The notes under the pieces were generated by a model. It ran no database searches and was not told where the DNA came from. It was given only the letters and a program-made list of their open reading frames with translations. The position numbers were made by a program, and so were the translations under genes. A stretch of 64,000 nt of DNA from Verrucomicrobiales bacterium (GTDB taxonomy: Bacteria; Verrucomicrobiota; Verrucomicrobiia; Verrucomicrobiales; DEV007), in NCBI GenBank assembly GCA_002726915.1, contig PBSY01000058.1, positions 52,101 to 116,100 of the forward strand, in the 5' to 3' direction. Shown here piece by piece: positions 10,370 through 20,493 of this stretch (positions are counted from its first letter, which is position 1; the number at the start of each line of letters is the position of its first letter).

Positions 10370-12172
10370 ATGAATCTCCAAGTCTCCGCGCTTCTTACTA
10401 TCTTCGCTGCCCAGTCGGCGTTCGCCCAGTTCGGCGATGAACCGCCCAAGTTCAATCCCAGCGATCCTGCGGCGCCTCAACAGGATCGGCTCACCGCGGA
10501 AATCGTAGCCGACGTGACGAGCGCAGCACCAGGAAAGCCATTCCTCGCGGCAGTAAAACTCACCCACGCTCCGCTCCATCACACTTATGGAAAAGTTCTG
10601 CCACCCGATGTAATTGGGCGTCCGACCTCGGTCACTTGGACTGTTCCCGAAGGTTGGAAGCTCGAAGAAGTTCCGTGGCCGGCAACCTACAAAGTCCTCT
10701 CTACCGAGGGAAAAATGAGCGAAGGATACGACGGGATAACTTATCTGCCTGTTAAGGTCACCCCGGCTCCGAGCGCCAGTGACTCAGGTGAAATTACAGC
10801 GCAAGTTAGTGCGCTTGTTTGTGACCCGCATAGCTGCATGCCATTCAGTGCGACACCCAGTCTCTCTATATCTCTTGCCGATACAGCAATAGCTAACCAA
10901 GTCATCCCATCCCTTGATGGAAAAGCAAAGCTCTCGGGCACGAATAAGTCGGATGACGGCGAGGGAAAGGAGGTCGATCCCGAAACCCAGCGATCCTTCC
11001 TCACCTACCTATTTTTCGCCTTCATCGGCGGACTTATTCTCAATGTCATGCCCTGCGTCTTTCCTGTGCTTGGCATCAAAATTATGGGTATCGTGGGTCA
11101 AGCAGGAGACGACCGTAAGAAGGTCATTGCTCACGGTTTCGCCTACACTGCAGGCGTCCTTCTTTCTTTCTGGGTGCTCGGTTTGGTTGTCATTCTTTTG
11201 GGCAAAGGTTGGGGATTTCAACTTCAATCACCCACTTTTGTCTTCGCCCTCTGTGCCTTCTTCCTCGTTTTTGCGCTCAATATGGCCGGACTCTTTGAAA
11301 TCGGCATCTCAGTTGTTGGCTTAGGATCAGGGCTTCAAGCCAAGCAAGGAATAGCGGGTTCCTTTTTTTCCGGACTACTTGCCACACTTGTCGCCACTCC
11401 CTGTTCTGCGCCGTTCCTTGGTGCAGCGCTCGGTGTAACGCTCTCATTACCTCCGGCTCTGGCGATGCTCGTTTTTACCTCTGTTGGCATCGGTCTTGCC
11501 TTTCCTTTTCTTCTTCTCAGTGCTTTTCCAAATTTGGTTTCCTCACTGCCAAAACCAGGCGCTTGGATGGATAGCTTAAAGCAGGGCATGTCTTTCCTCC
11601 TGTTCGGAACAGCAGCTTTTCTTGCTTGGACCCTCACTGGCCTCGTCGAAAGTCTCGACATGCTGGTCCTGCTTCTCAGCCTCGTCGTAGTGGCCATGGG
11701 TTGCTGGATCTATGGACGCTGGAATTCTCCTCTCGCCTCAGCAAAAACCAGAACAATCGTGGCGGTCATCGCCCTCCTTACGATCGCCGGAGGAATTTCC
11801 ATGGGATGGCCCAGCCAGAAAATGCGTCTTGATTGGGGCACTTGGTCTGAAACGACCGTCGAAGAACTGCGCAGATCCAAGAAGCCAGTTTACATCGACT
11901 TCACAGCAAAGTGGTGTGCCACCTGTCAGATCAATAAACGGGTTTACAAAAATGAAAGACTTCAAGCTCTCTTCAAAGAAAAAGGAGTCGAACTTCTCAT
12001 CGCAGACTGGACTAATGAAGGTCCAGCGATCCAAAAGGCGATTAACGATCTCGGCAAAGCCGCCATCCCAGTAAATGTGCTCTATATCCCTGGCGAAGAC
12101 GAACCTGTCATACTGCCGGAGCTTCTGACGGTGAAAAATGTCACTGAAGCGCTCAACCGGATCTCCGGCTAA
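10370..12172 (+). CDS. dsbD: Thiol:disulfide interchange protein DsbD-like (N-terminal DsbD domain, membrane domain, C-terminal thioredoxin domain)
   Basis: 'NVMPCVFPVLGIKIMG', 'ATPCSAPFLG', C-terminal 'DFTAKWCATCQINKRVY'; 600 aa with multiple TM segments. Confidence 0.92.
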   Translation: MNLQVSALLTIFAAQSAFAQFGDEPPKFNPSDPAAPQQDRLTAEIVADVTSAAPGKPFLAAVKLTHAPLHHTYGKVLPPDVIGRPTSVTWTVPEGWKLEEVPWPATYKVLSTEGKMSEGYDGITYLPVKVTPAPSASDSGEITAQVSALVCDPHSCMPFSATPSLSISLADTAIANQVIPSLDGKAKLSGTNKSDDGEGKEVDPETQRSFLTYLFFAFIGGLILNVMPCVFPVLGIKIMGIVGQAGDDRKKVIAHGFAYTAGVLLSFWVLGLVVILLGKGWGFQLQSPTFVFALCAFFLVFALNMAGLFEIGISVVGLGSGLQAKQGIAGSFFSGLLATLVATPCSAPFLGAALGVTLSLPPALAMLVFTSVGIGLAFPFLLLSAFPNLVSSLPKPGAWMDSLKQGMSFLLFGTAAFLAWTLTGLVESLDMLVLLLSLVVVAMGCWIYGRWNSPLASAKTRTIVAVIALLTIAGGISMGWPSQKMRLDWGTWSETTVEELRRSKKPVYIDFTAKWCATCQINKRVYKNERLQALFKEKGVELLIADWTNEGPAIQKAINDLGKAAIPVNVLYIPGEDEPVILPELLTVKNVTEALNRISG

Positions 12173-13620
12173 TATTGGCCTTTCTTGCTCCAGGGCTTGT
12201 AATCAGGCTGGCGATTCTCGGCGTCACGTTCTGTGGCATCACCCAGATCACCCTGCTGCTTCATCCACACACCCATTTTAGACGGCAAACTTATACCCTC
12301 GACTTTACCGATGCGATTGTCACAGCACCACGGATCTTCGGGAAGATAGAAAAGCTCCTCTGGGGGACGATGCTGGTACGAAGCAAATCGCTCCCGGGCA
12401 AAATCGGAATCCACTTTCTTCCACGAGTGATACTCTCGCCCTCGGTGAGTGACCACATTTTTAAAAGTCATCTCAGGATGAAGGTTGAAAATATAGAGCC
12501 AATCGCCATCAGTCGCCGCCCGAATGCCGTAGGCCTCCGAACCATTATAAATTCCCCGCGTGGTGTGCACTGCAAATACCACCTCGTGATGCGCTTTGCT
12601 TAAGCCCTTGATAACGGGGACAAAGGATTTTCCATCAAAACCCTCAACCTGCGGTTCCCCACCGGCCATAGCTAAAAAGGTAGGTACTACATCGACGTAA
12701 CTCACTAAGGCCTCCGTTTCACTATCTGCTTTAATGACACCAGGCCAACGCATCAAAGCAGCGGCATGAATGCCCATATCATAGCAGGTCCATTTCCCAT
12801 ACGGCAGTTGTGACCCCTGCTCGCTCAGCCAGAGGAAGGCGGTCCTATCACTCTGCTCGGCGTCTTCGAGAATATCTATCACCGCTCCAACCTGACCGTC
12901 CATATAAGTGATTTCCGCGTAGTAAGCTGAAAGCGCCTCTCGAGTCTCATCCGTATCGACCAGGTAGGGCGGCACTGTGAGTTGGCTAGGAGGATACTGA
13001 GAAGCATCTCCCCGATTCCACGGGGTGTGCGGCTGATTGGAGGCCACCACCAAACACCACGGTTGGCCGTTATCACGATTGATAAACTCTTTCGCTGCCT
13101 CCAGCGGCAAATCATCTCCATCAGGTGTCTTGCCACCGTCCCCATGACCACCCCCAAGAAATTCGAAAGGGAACGCTTCCGACGGTGCTTCGTGCCTTTT
13201 ACCTACGATCGCGACACGATAACCGAGAGGCTCGAGGTAATGAGGAAGTGACTTCACTCCCTCATAAACCCGGCTGTGGTTTGGATGGGCTCCGTTCCTC
13301 ACCGGGTAGAGCCCAGTGTAGAGACTTTGCCGCAACGGAGAACAAGTTGGGGCAGAATTGTAGCAGCGATTAAACTTCAATCCCTCCTTTGCAAGCAAAT
13401 CAAGATTCGGGGTCTGCACGTCCGGGTTCCCATAGCAACCCACGTCCGTGTAGGTCATATCATCGGCAAGAAAGAGTAACAGATTAGGCTGAGAATCGTC
13501 GCCCCTCGCCGAGGTCACTCCCACCAATATAAAAACCAGTATCGCACGAACCATATCGTCCCAGAAAACACCAATTCGAGATACCACTGCCAGCAACTGG
13601 AGCAACACTTTTTGGCTCAT
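12169..13620 (-). CDS. Sulfatase (CSPLR motif)
   Basis: 'QPNLLLFLADDMTYTDVGCYGNPDVQTPNLDLLAKEG...TCSPLRQSLYTGLYPVRNGAHPNH'. Confidence 0.92.
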   Translation of the reverse strand: MSQKVLLQLLAVVSRIGVFWDDMVRAILVFILVGVTSARGDDSQPNLLLFLADDMTYTDVGCYGNPDVQTPNLDLLAKEGLKFNRCYNSAPTCSPLRQSLYTGLYPVRNGAHPNHSRVYEGVKSLPHYLEPLGYRVAIVGKRHEAPSEAFPFEFLGGGHGDGGKTPDGDDLPLEAAKEFINRDNGQPWCLVVASNQPHTPWNRGDASQYPPSQLTVPPYLVDTDETREALSAYYAEITYMDGQVGAVIDILEDAEQSDRTAFLWLSEQGSQLPYGKWTCYDMGIHAAALMRWPGVIKADSETEALVSYVDVVPTFLAMAGGEPQVEGFDGKSFVPVIKGLSKAHHEVVFAVHTTRGIYNGSEAYGIRAATDGDWLYIFNLHPEMTFKNVVTHRGREYHSWKKVDSDFARERFASYQHRPPEELFYLPEDPWCCDNRIGKVEGISLPSKMGVWMKQQGDLGDATERDAENRQPDYKPWSKKGQY

Positions 13621-13794
13621 TTGCCCAAAAAGTTTACCTTAACCGGGTCCACGACCCACCTCGTTCCTGTATTCCCTAGCCGGCATCTTCCGCATCGATG
13701 CGCCAACCTCTGCTCATGCTGGATGGAAATTTGTATTCTCGGACGAGGTTGCCGTCCATCTTGACTCTGAGGATTACCCCTTCTATCTGGTCTC

Positions 13795-13840
13795 TCCGCG
13801 AACCGCGGAAAGAAGCGGCGGGAGCATTTCAACTCCCGCC
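13795..13840 (-). terminator. Possible tandem-hairpin terminator after the SHD1-like gene
   Basis: Perfect 8-bp stem GGCGGGAG/CTCCCGCC (13817-13824, 13833-13840) overlapping the stop codon, plus TCCGCG-AAC-CGCGGA next to it; no strong T tract. Confidence 0.4.
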
Positions 13841-14419
13841 CTTACATTCACTCAGCGGCAGCTTAGTAATCTCTGTCAAATTGACCGCCTCAGTTTCGAT
13901 GGTGACTTCCTCCCGAGGCTGCATCACCGGAAGATCCATCGAAGCAAACTTCACTTTGTCATTCCTGCTGCGATCCTTGGACGGGGCGCTATACGAGGCG
14001 TAGAAGATTTGGTAATCAGCAGTCAGGCCCTCGAAGGGAGCAGTGCTGTTATTGCGCATTTCCATTTTGTAGCCGCCTTCCTTCCGAACCGTTCGGTAAC
14101 CATTCGTCGGATTCCGCTTCTCGCTGACTTCAGTCTCTTCGTCCGAAAATTCAATCAAGAGATTACGACCGGCAAGGAGAGTAACCGCTGCCTTCTTAAT
14201 GAAAGCCTGATCTTCTTCGATGAAAGCCGATACAGAAGCATTAATGGTCCGATTTCCTTCAAGTCGAAGCGCCACCATGCCGGACGCTTCATCGTATCCG
14301 CGCACCTCTGCCTTCACCTTTTTCGAGCCGTCAACGCTAGTAAATTCGCGCCACTCAGCTTGAGTTAGGGAAGACAGAAGAAAAATCGCAGCCAGCTGGG
14401 TGACAATAATTTTCTTCAT
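13829..14419 (-). CDS. SHD1-like domain secreted protein
   Basis: Start at MKKIIVTQLAAIFLLSSLTQA; 'EWREFTSVDGSKKVKAEVRGYDEASGMVALRLEGNRTINASVSAFIEEDQAFI' resembles SHD1. Confidence 0.7.
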   Translation of the reverse strand: MKKIIVTQLAAIFLLSSLTQAEWREFTSVDGSKKVKAEVRGYDEASGMVALRLEGNRTINASVSAFIEEDQAFIKKAAVTLLAGRNLLIEFSDEETEVSEKRNPTNGYRTVRKEGGYKMEMRNNSTAPFEGLTADYQIFYASYSAPSKDRSRNDKVKFASMDLPVMQPREEVTIETEAVNLTEITKLPLSECKGGS

Positions 14420-14703
14420 AATTGAATAACAAAAGACGCTTTCAAGCCTCTTGGATAAGAGCTTAGTGATAGTTTTATCCGAGAGAAAGCCTAAAAGAGC
14501 GATGCAAAACGCCAAGTCAGCACTGACGACGCTATCTACTCCCTCGCAATAGGAGGTTTCCGTCCAAGGAAAATTGAAAATAAAAAGGTAGAAACGGCGC
14601 AGCGGGTTCTAACGTATAGACGCTAAGGAATACGGAGCCTAACGGTTTAAACTAGTTCGTTGTGAACTGTTTTCTCACTTCCCCATTGCTCCTCCTCAAC
14701 CAA

Positions 14704-17091
14704 ATGCCTTCGAAGAAAGCACTCTTTAGCCTTGCCTGGATCGTTCTGGCTTCAGCGACTGGTAACTGCGGAGCAAAGACCGAGGAAATTCGTGGTAAAG
14801 TCGAGACCTTCCTCGGCACCTATTGCTATGACTGCCACGATGACATTTCAGCAAAAGGTGATCTCAACCTGCTCGATCTAAATTTCGACATTGAGGACCC
14901 CGGTAATTTTAAAATCTGGCGGGCCGTGCATGATGCGATCGCTCATGGCGATATGCCTCCGAAGAACAAAAAGCAACCCAATGGCGAAGCCAAATCTGAA
15001 TTTCTCACCACGATAAAGAATCCACTCCTCGAAGCCGACCGTGAAGAGCGGAAAATTTTTGGCCGCGTCCAGACTCGTCGGCTGACACGCCGCGAATACG
15101 AACATACGCTCCATGACCTGCTCGGTATCGATATTCCACTGAAGAGCTATCTTCCCGAAGATCCTACCCTACACGGTTTCGAAACGGTAGCCGATGTTCA
15201 GCAGATATCCCACTTCAACCTCTCCGCTTATCTAAACGCAGCTGAGGCTGCTCTTTCAGAGGCATTCCGCCGCACCAAGAAAGAAAATAAGGTCTATTCC
15301 CGCACCTTTACAGCCGAAGAACTCGGCACCGAATACGCTCGGGGTGCCGGCAATTATCGAGGACCAGACTTCAGAGATGGGCAGTCCATCACTTGGCCAA
15401 TGAACCCGCAATTTTACGGTCGAATGTATAGCACCGAGGTTCCAGAATCTGGTTGGTATCGGGTAACGGTTAAAAACGTGGCCGCCATTAACCCTCGCGA
15501 TGGGGTCGTCTGGGGAACACTGAGGTCGGGCGTCTGCTCTTCTAATGCCCCAATGATGTTCCCGGTAGGAATCGTGGAAGCCACCACACAAAAAAGGGAC
15601 ATCGTATTCGAAGCGTATATCGAGGAAAGCCACTGTCTTGAGATAAAACCGAACGATGTTACCTACAGGCGTGCTCCTAACGGGGCTCCGGGAGGACGGG
15701 TTTCCTACAAAGGCAGAAACTTGAAGAAGGATGGCTATCAGGGCATAGCGGTCAGCGGTATTAAGGTTGAGCGCTTCTACCCGAATGCAAATCGTGACCA
15801 GATCATTCAGAATGTGTATGCCGGTCTTGATTGGGAGGGACTAAAAAAAGGCAAGCCCACCCGAGAGGTCGTAACTCCGGCAATCAAGCGATTCGCCAAC
15901 CGAGCCTATCGACGACCGGTGACTCCCGAACAAATTGAGCCATGGATTGAGCTAGCTGTCACGGAAATGGAAAAGCCCGGAGCTTCCATCGGTGACGGGT
16001 TGCATGCGGCTTATCGCGGTATTCTCTGCTCCCCCCGATTCCTGACCTTCGTCGAAAAGCCCGGTATACTGGACGATTACGCGCTCGCCTCGCGTCTCAG
16101 CTACTTGGCATGGAATTCCACGCCGGATGCGGCGCTTCGACATGCCGCCAATCAAGGCAAACTAACTTCTGACCCGAAAGAACTCCACAGCCAGCTTAAT
16201 CGTCTTCTCGATGATCCCAAGGCGAAACGTTTCATCAACAGTCTTGCCGATCAGTGGTTGTCCTTAAACCTAATTGATTTCACCACGCCAGATCGGGGTC
16301 GTTTCAAAACATTCGACCTCATTGTTCAGGATGCAATGATCAAAGAAACACAAACTTTCCTTGAGGACCTCATCCTTCATAATCGTCCCATCAACAAACT
16401 GATCATGGCGGATCACTCCTTCATGAACGAACGCCTCGCCCGCTTTTATGGTCACAAGGAAATCAGCCTGACTCCAGGTGAAGGAATCCAACGAGTCAAA
16501 CTGCCCAGCCCATACGCTGGCGGACTTGTCAGCCAGGGAGCAATCATGAAAGTCACTGCCGACGGCACGGTCACCTCCCCCATTCTGCGAGGGATCTGGA
16601 TGGGAGAGCGCATCCTTGGGCTTCATATCCCACCTCCACCTCCGGGCGTGCCCGCAGTCGAACCTGACATCCGTGGAGCCGTCAGCATTCGCGACCAACT
16701 TGCTAAGCACAGCAACAGTGAGAGCTGTGCCACTTGTCACCGCAAGATTGATCCAGCAGGATTTGCCTTCGAAAATTACGACCCAGTAGGACGCTGGAGA
16801 ACTGGTTATGGCCCCGGAAACAAAGGCGCAAAGGTTGATCCATCGGGCATCACCTCAGATGGAATGGCATTTAAGGGCATTCAGGGGTGGAAAACAATTC
16901 ACGCTAGCCGGCCTGAGATGCTGGCCAAAGCCTTCGGAAAAAATCTCCTCACCTACGCCACTGGCGCACCCCCTCGTTTCAGCGATGCTTGGGATATTCA
17001 GCAAGTTGCCAATCAGACTAAAGATGATAACTACGGAATGCGTAGTATCGTGCACGCTGTCGTTGCCACTGAAGCTTTTCGAAGTAAGTAG
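14704..17091 (+). CDS. DUF1592/DUF1588/DUF1585-type protein with N-terminal cytochrome c-like motif
   Basis: 'FLGTYCYDCHDDISAKGDLNLLDL', 'LTRREYEHTLHDLLGID', 'ANRAYRRPVTPEQIEPW', 'SCATCHRKIDPAGFAFENYDPVGRWR'. Confidence 0.9.
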   Translation: MPSKKALFSLAWIVLASATGNCGAKTEEIRGKVETFLGTYCYDCHDDISAKGDLNLLDLNFDIEDPGNFKIWRAVHDAIAHGDMPPKNKKQPNGEAKSEFLTTIKNPLLEADREERKIFGRVQTRRLTRREYEHTLHDLLGIDIPLKSYLPEDPTLHGFETVADVQQISHFNLSAYLNAAEAALSEAFRRTKKENKVYSRTFTAEELGTEYARGAGNYRGPDFRDGQSITWPMNPQFYGRMYSTEVPESGWYRVTVKNVAAINPRDGVVWGTLRSGVCSSNAPMMFPVGIVEATTQKRDIVFEAYIEESHCLEIKPNDVTYRRAPNGAPGGRVSYKGRNLKKDGYQGIAVSGIKVERFYPNANRDQIIQNVYAGLDWEGLKKGKPTREVVTPAIKRFANRAYRRPVTPEQIEPWIELAVTEMEKPGASIGDGLHAAYRGILCSPRFLTFVEKPGILDDYALASRLSYLAWNSTPDAALRHAANQGKLTSDPKELHSQLNRLLDDPKAKRFINSLADQWLSLNLIDFTTPDRGRFKTFDLIVQDAMIKETQTFLEDLILHNRPINKLIMADHSFMNERLARFYGHKEISLTPGEGIQRVKLPSPYAGGLVSQGAIMKVTADGTVTSPILRGIWMGERILGLHIPPPPPGVPAVEPDIRGAVSIRDQLAKHSNSESCATCHRKIDPAGFAFENYDPVGRWRTGYGPGNKGAKVDPSGITSDGMAFKGIQGWKTIHASRPEMLAKAFGKNLLTYATGAPPRFSDAWDIQQVANQTKDDNYGMRSIVHAVVATEAFRSK

Positions 17092-17108
17092 TCCCAAATC
17101 ATCAGATA

Positions 17109-18389
17109 ATGAAAAACGTGAACATCACCCTCGGCAAAAGCCTCTCTCGGCGTGCTACCTTGCGTAACGCTGGCATTGCCATGGGCCTCCCTATGCTGGA
17201 TGCGATGATGCCCGCCTTTGCTGTCAACGATAGCCAGCCCAAGGCAAAACGATTCCTCGGCGTGAGTCTTTCACTCGGTCTTCACGGCCCTCTGCTGGTT
17301 CCCGAAACTGCCGGCGCCCAGTACGAACCCTCGCCTTACCTCCAGCCGCTTCAAGATTTGCGGGATGATTTTACGATCGTGTCAGGCACCTCTCACCCCC
17401 GCGTCGGTGGCGGGCATACTGCTGAAAGTAGCATCTTCTCCGCCTGCCCCAACAAGAACGATGGTGCTGCAAAAAATACCATCTCACTCGATCAGCTTTT
17501 CGCAAAGCACCTAGGGCACGAAACGCGCTTCCCCTCCATGGTGTTGAACACGGGCTCCAGTTCGAGCCCATCCTACACTGAAAATGGCGCTATGATCCCA
17601 GCAATGGAAGATCCAGTGGAGCTCTTTAATAAGCTCTTCAAAGACGACAGCGCCAAAGAGCAAGACCAACAAGCTGAACTCATTCGGAGTGGTCGTAGCA
17701 TCATGGATATCGTAGGCGACGATGCCAAGTCACTCCAGCGAGAGCTGGGTTACGGCGACAAGGAAAAGCTCGACCATTGGTTCACGAGCGTTCGCGAATT
17801 GGAACAGCGCCTCCACGCCAATGAAGCCTGGATTCGCAAGCCCAAGCCGAAGGTGGATGCCAAAGCACCTTACGAAGTCAACCGCAACAACACGATTTCC
17901 ATCGAAAACGCGATGCTTGAAATTGCTCGCCTCGCTTTCCAGACAGACTCTACACGTTTCATGACGCTTCACGTTCCTGGTACTGCCAAGGTTAATGGTG
18001 TTGCCGGAGTCAATGAAGGCTACCACAGCCTCAGTCACCACGGTCGCGACGAGGAAAAAATCGACCAACTCGCAATCGTGGAGCAGGCCGTCATCAACGA
18101 GTGGGCTGATTTCCTCCGCCGTCTCAAGGATGCCCCGGGTGAAAACGGTTCGCTGCTTGACGAGACAATGATACTCCTGACTTCAAATCTGGGTAATGCA
18201 TCCAGCCACGACAACCGCAATATGCCGGTTCTTTTTGCCGGTGGTGGTTTCAAGCACGGACGCCACCTCGCCTTCGATCAAAGGAATAACTACCCGCTGC
18301 CCAATCTCTATCTTAGCGCCCTTCACCGGGCCGGACTCGAGCACGAGCACTTCGCAACGAGCACGGGTCTGATGGAGGGATTGGCGTGA
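17109..18389 (+). CDS. DUF1552 family protein (Tat-like signal)
   Basis: 'SRRATLRNAGIAMGLPMLDAMMPAFA'; partner of the preceding DUF1592 gene; 'HSLSHHGRDEEKIDQL'. Confidence 0.88.
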   Translation: MKNVNITLGKSLSRRATLRNAGIAMGLPMLDAMMPAFAVNDSQPKAKRFLGVSLSLGLHGPLLVPETAGAQYEPSPYLQPLQDLRDDFTIVSGTSHPRVGGGHTAESSIFSACPNKNDGAAKNTISLDQLFAKHLGHETRFPSMVLNTGSSSSPSYTENGAMIPAMEDPVELFNKLFKDDSAKEQDQQAELIRSGRSIMDIVGDDAKSLQRELGYGDKEKLDHWFTSVRELEQRLHANEAWIRKPKPKVDAKAPYEVNRNNTISIENAMLEIARLAFQTDSTRFMTLHVPGTAKVNGVAGVNEGYHSLSHHGRDEEKIDQLAIVEQAVINEWADFLRRLKDAPGENGSLLDETMILLTSNLGNASSHDNRNMPVLFAGGGFKHGRHLAFDQRNNYPLPNLYLSALHRAGLEHEHFATSTGLMEGLA

Positions 18390-18522
18390 AGAAAGTGGGG
18401 CTCAGACAACCGCAAGCGTTGTTAGCGGGAACGATTTCATGCAAGGTCTTCGAGCGAAGCCATTCCTATTCATCTCGTCAGAGGTGGTGCATTAGCGAAA
18501 GTTAAAACTGCGAGACGCGGAT

Positions 18523-20493
18523 ATGCCAAAACGGATCCAACCGCTTCTGCTCGCCTGCACTGGCATAGGCTTCGTCCTCGATCCCTTCGCGGCACGCGCG
18601 ATAGAGCCAAACCCTGAGAACATCTCCCTGTTTCTTGAAGCCTATTGTCTGAAGTGCCATAGCGGCGAGAAGGTCAAAGGAAAGGTCGATTTCGGGACCG
18701 TTTCTGTTACCGCCGCTTCGAAAGATGACTTCGATTTCTGGCAACTGGCTGCCGAAGTCGTCGATTACGAAGACATGCCGCCGGAGGATGAAAAGCAACC
18801 TACCGCCGAAGAGCGCGCCGCCTTCCAATCTTATTACGAGAACCGTTACGTCCAAATCGAAGCCAAACCTGGAGTCTTCCTACCGCGTCGACTTTCTGCT
18901 CCTGAATATCGCAACACCATGCGGTCCCTCTTCGGTTTCGACCTCGAAAATAGGGTCCAGAAGGCCGAGCAAACCGCGATCGAACCATCGCTCATTCTCA
19001 AACTTATGCCCACTGATCCGCCGGGCGAAAGCGGTTTCATCAACGACACACACGGGGCCCCGATTTCTACAACGCTCTGGGATCAGTATGCTTATTTCTC
19101 CGAAGTCGCCTTAATCCGTCTCTTCTCCCGCAGTCGTCCACAATCGCTCAATGCTTTCCTCGAAGTTGAGCTACCGAAGAACTACAGACACGAAGACTTC
19201 ACCCTATCGATGGGGCAGACCCTTTTCCGAAAATTCGTGACCAAGGCCTATCGTCGTCCTGTTTCGGATAAAGAGTTTGAAGATATACAGTCCCCGCTAG
19301 TGGGTTTGTCAGGCGCAAAACTGGTAAGTGCACTCAAGTTCGAAATGCAAGCGGTTCTTATGTCGCCAAGCTTCCTCTATCGAGGGATGAGAATGGAGAA
19401 GGTGCCGGGAATACAGCATGAGGTAGACGCTTTCGAATTGGCTGAGCGTCTCTCTTATTTTCTCTGGGAAGATTCTCCTGATGAAGAACTTTTCAATCTT
19501 ACCTCAGATGGATCCCTGTTAGAACCCAAGATTTTCGAGCAGCAGGTAAGCCGAATGTTGAAGTCACCCAAGGCGCGAAGCCTTGCTGAGAGTTTTGCCA
19601 ACCAGTGGCTCGCGCTCGACGGGATTAACGACGCCTACAAAGATCCCTATTTATTGGTTTCTTATAAAAGTCAGCCACTCGATTTTTTGAATTATCTCTT
19701 CACCGAAAATCGTCCGATTATGGAAATGATCGATTCTGAAGTCACTTTTACCAACTCCGTGACCGCCTCAGTCTATCCCGAAGATCGTAAAAAACTCGAG
19801 AAATACGTGAAACCAAAGGGTATCGAAAAGCAGGCCCCACCGAACCAGAAACTCCTCCTTGAGAAAACTCCGGGGCGCGGCGGACTGCTCACCATGCCGG
19901 CTGTCCTTGCGATGAACCATGGTCCCATTATCCGGGGAACTTGGACTCTCGAACGCATTCTTGGAGAACACATTGGCGAACCGCCCGCTGATGTCCCCCC
20001 AATTGAAGCCACTCTTGGAAACCAAAAGCTCACTTTCCGTGAACAGTTCGCTCTTCACCGTAACAATGCCACCTGTGCCCGCTGCCACGAAAAGATTGAT
20101 CCAATTGGATTTGCCTTCGAAGCCTACAACGACAGGGGCGCCTATCTCTTGGGCGATATCACTTCTTTTCCTAAAGGCATGCAGAGCAAAAAGAAAGTGG
20201 ATGGTCCAGTCGATACCACCGGCAGGCTCTCCACCAGTGAAACCTTCGAGAATTTCGAAGAACTCAAACAGATTTTTATGACGAGCCGCCGTGAAGCTAT
20301 CATTGGAAACATCGTCGAACGAACCCTCTCCTACGCGCTTTGCCGAAAACTCGGAGCGCACGATGGTCCCACAGTCGAGGCAATCACCGAGAAGATGCTA
20401 GTCGAAGGTGCCACATGGGGGCAGCTCTTTTTTAATGTCGCCAACAGCCTCCCTTTCCGCGAAACTGTAATTCCGGCCCGAAAAAAACCATGA
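18523..20493 (+). CDS. DUF1592/DUF1588/DUF1585-type protein with cytochrome c-like motif
   Basis: 'FLEAYCLKCHSGEKVKGKVDF', 'KAYRRPVSDKEF', 'TCARCHEKIDPIGFAFEAYND'. Confidence 0.9.
   Translation: MPKRIQPLLLACTGIGFVLDPFAARAIEPNPENISLFLEAYCLKCHSGEKVKGKVDFGTVSVTAASKDDFDFWQLAAEVVDYEDMPPEDEKQPTAEERAAFQSYYENRYVQIEAKPGVFLPRRLSAPEYRNTMRSLFGFDLENRVQKAEQTAIEPSLILKLMPTDPPGESGFINDTHGAPISTTLWDQYAYFSEVALIRLFSRSRPQSLNAFLEVELPKNYRHEDFTLSMGQTLFRKFVTKAYRRPVSDKEFEDIQSPLVGLSGAKLVSALKFEMQAVLMSPSFLYRGMRMEKVPGIQHEVDAFELAERLSYFLWEDSPDEELFNLTSDGSLLEPKIFEQQVSRMLKSPKARSLAESFANQWLALDGINDAYKDPYLLVSYKSQPLDFLNYLFTENRPIMEMIDSEVTFTNSVTASVYPEDRKKLEKYVKPKGIEKQAPPNQKLLLEKTPGRGGLLTMPAVLAMNHGPIIRGTWTLERILGEHIGEPPADVPPIEATLGNQKLTFREQFALHRNNATCARCHEKIDPIGFAFEAYNDRGAYLLGDITSFPKGMQSKKKVDGPVDTTGRLSTSETFENFEELKQIFMTSRREAIIGNIVERTLSYALCRKLGAHDGPTVEAITEKMLVEGATWGQLFFNVANSLPFRETVIPARKKP

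Noticed and set aside
13617-13832. 71-aa minus-strand ORF after the sulfatase start
   Set aside because: Arg-rich, non-protein-like; the opposite strand has more convincing remnant sequence.
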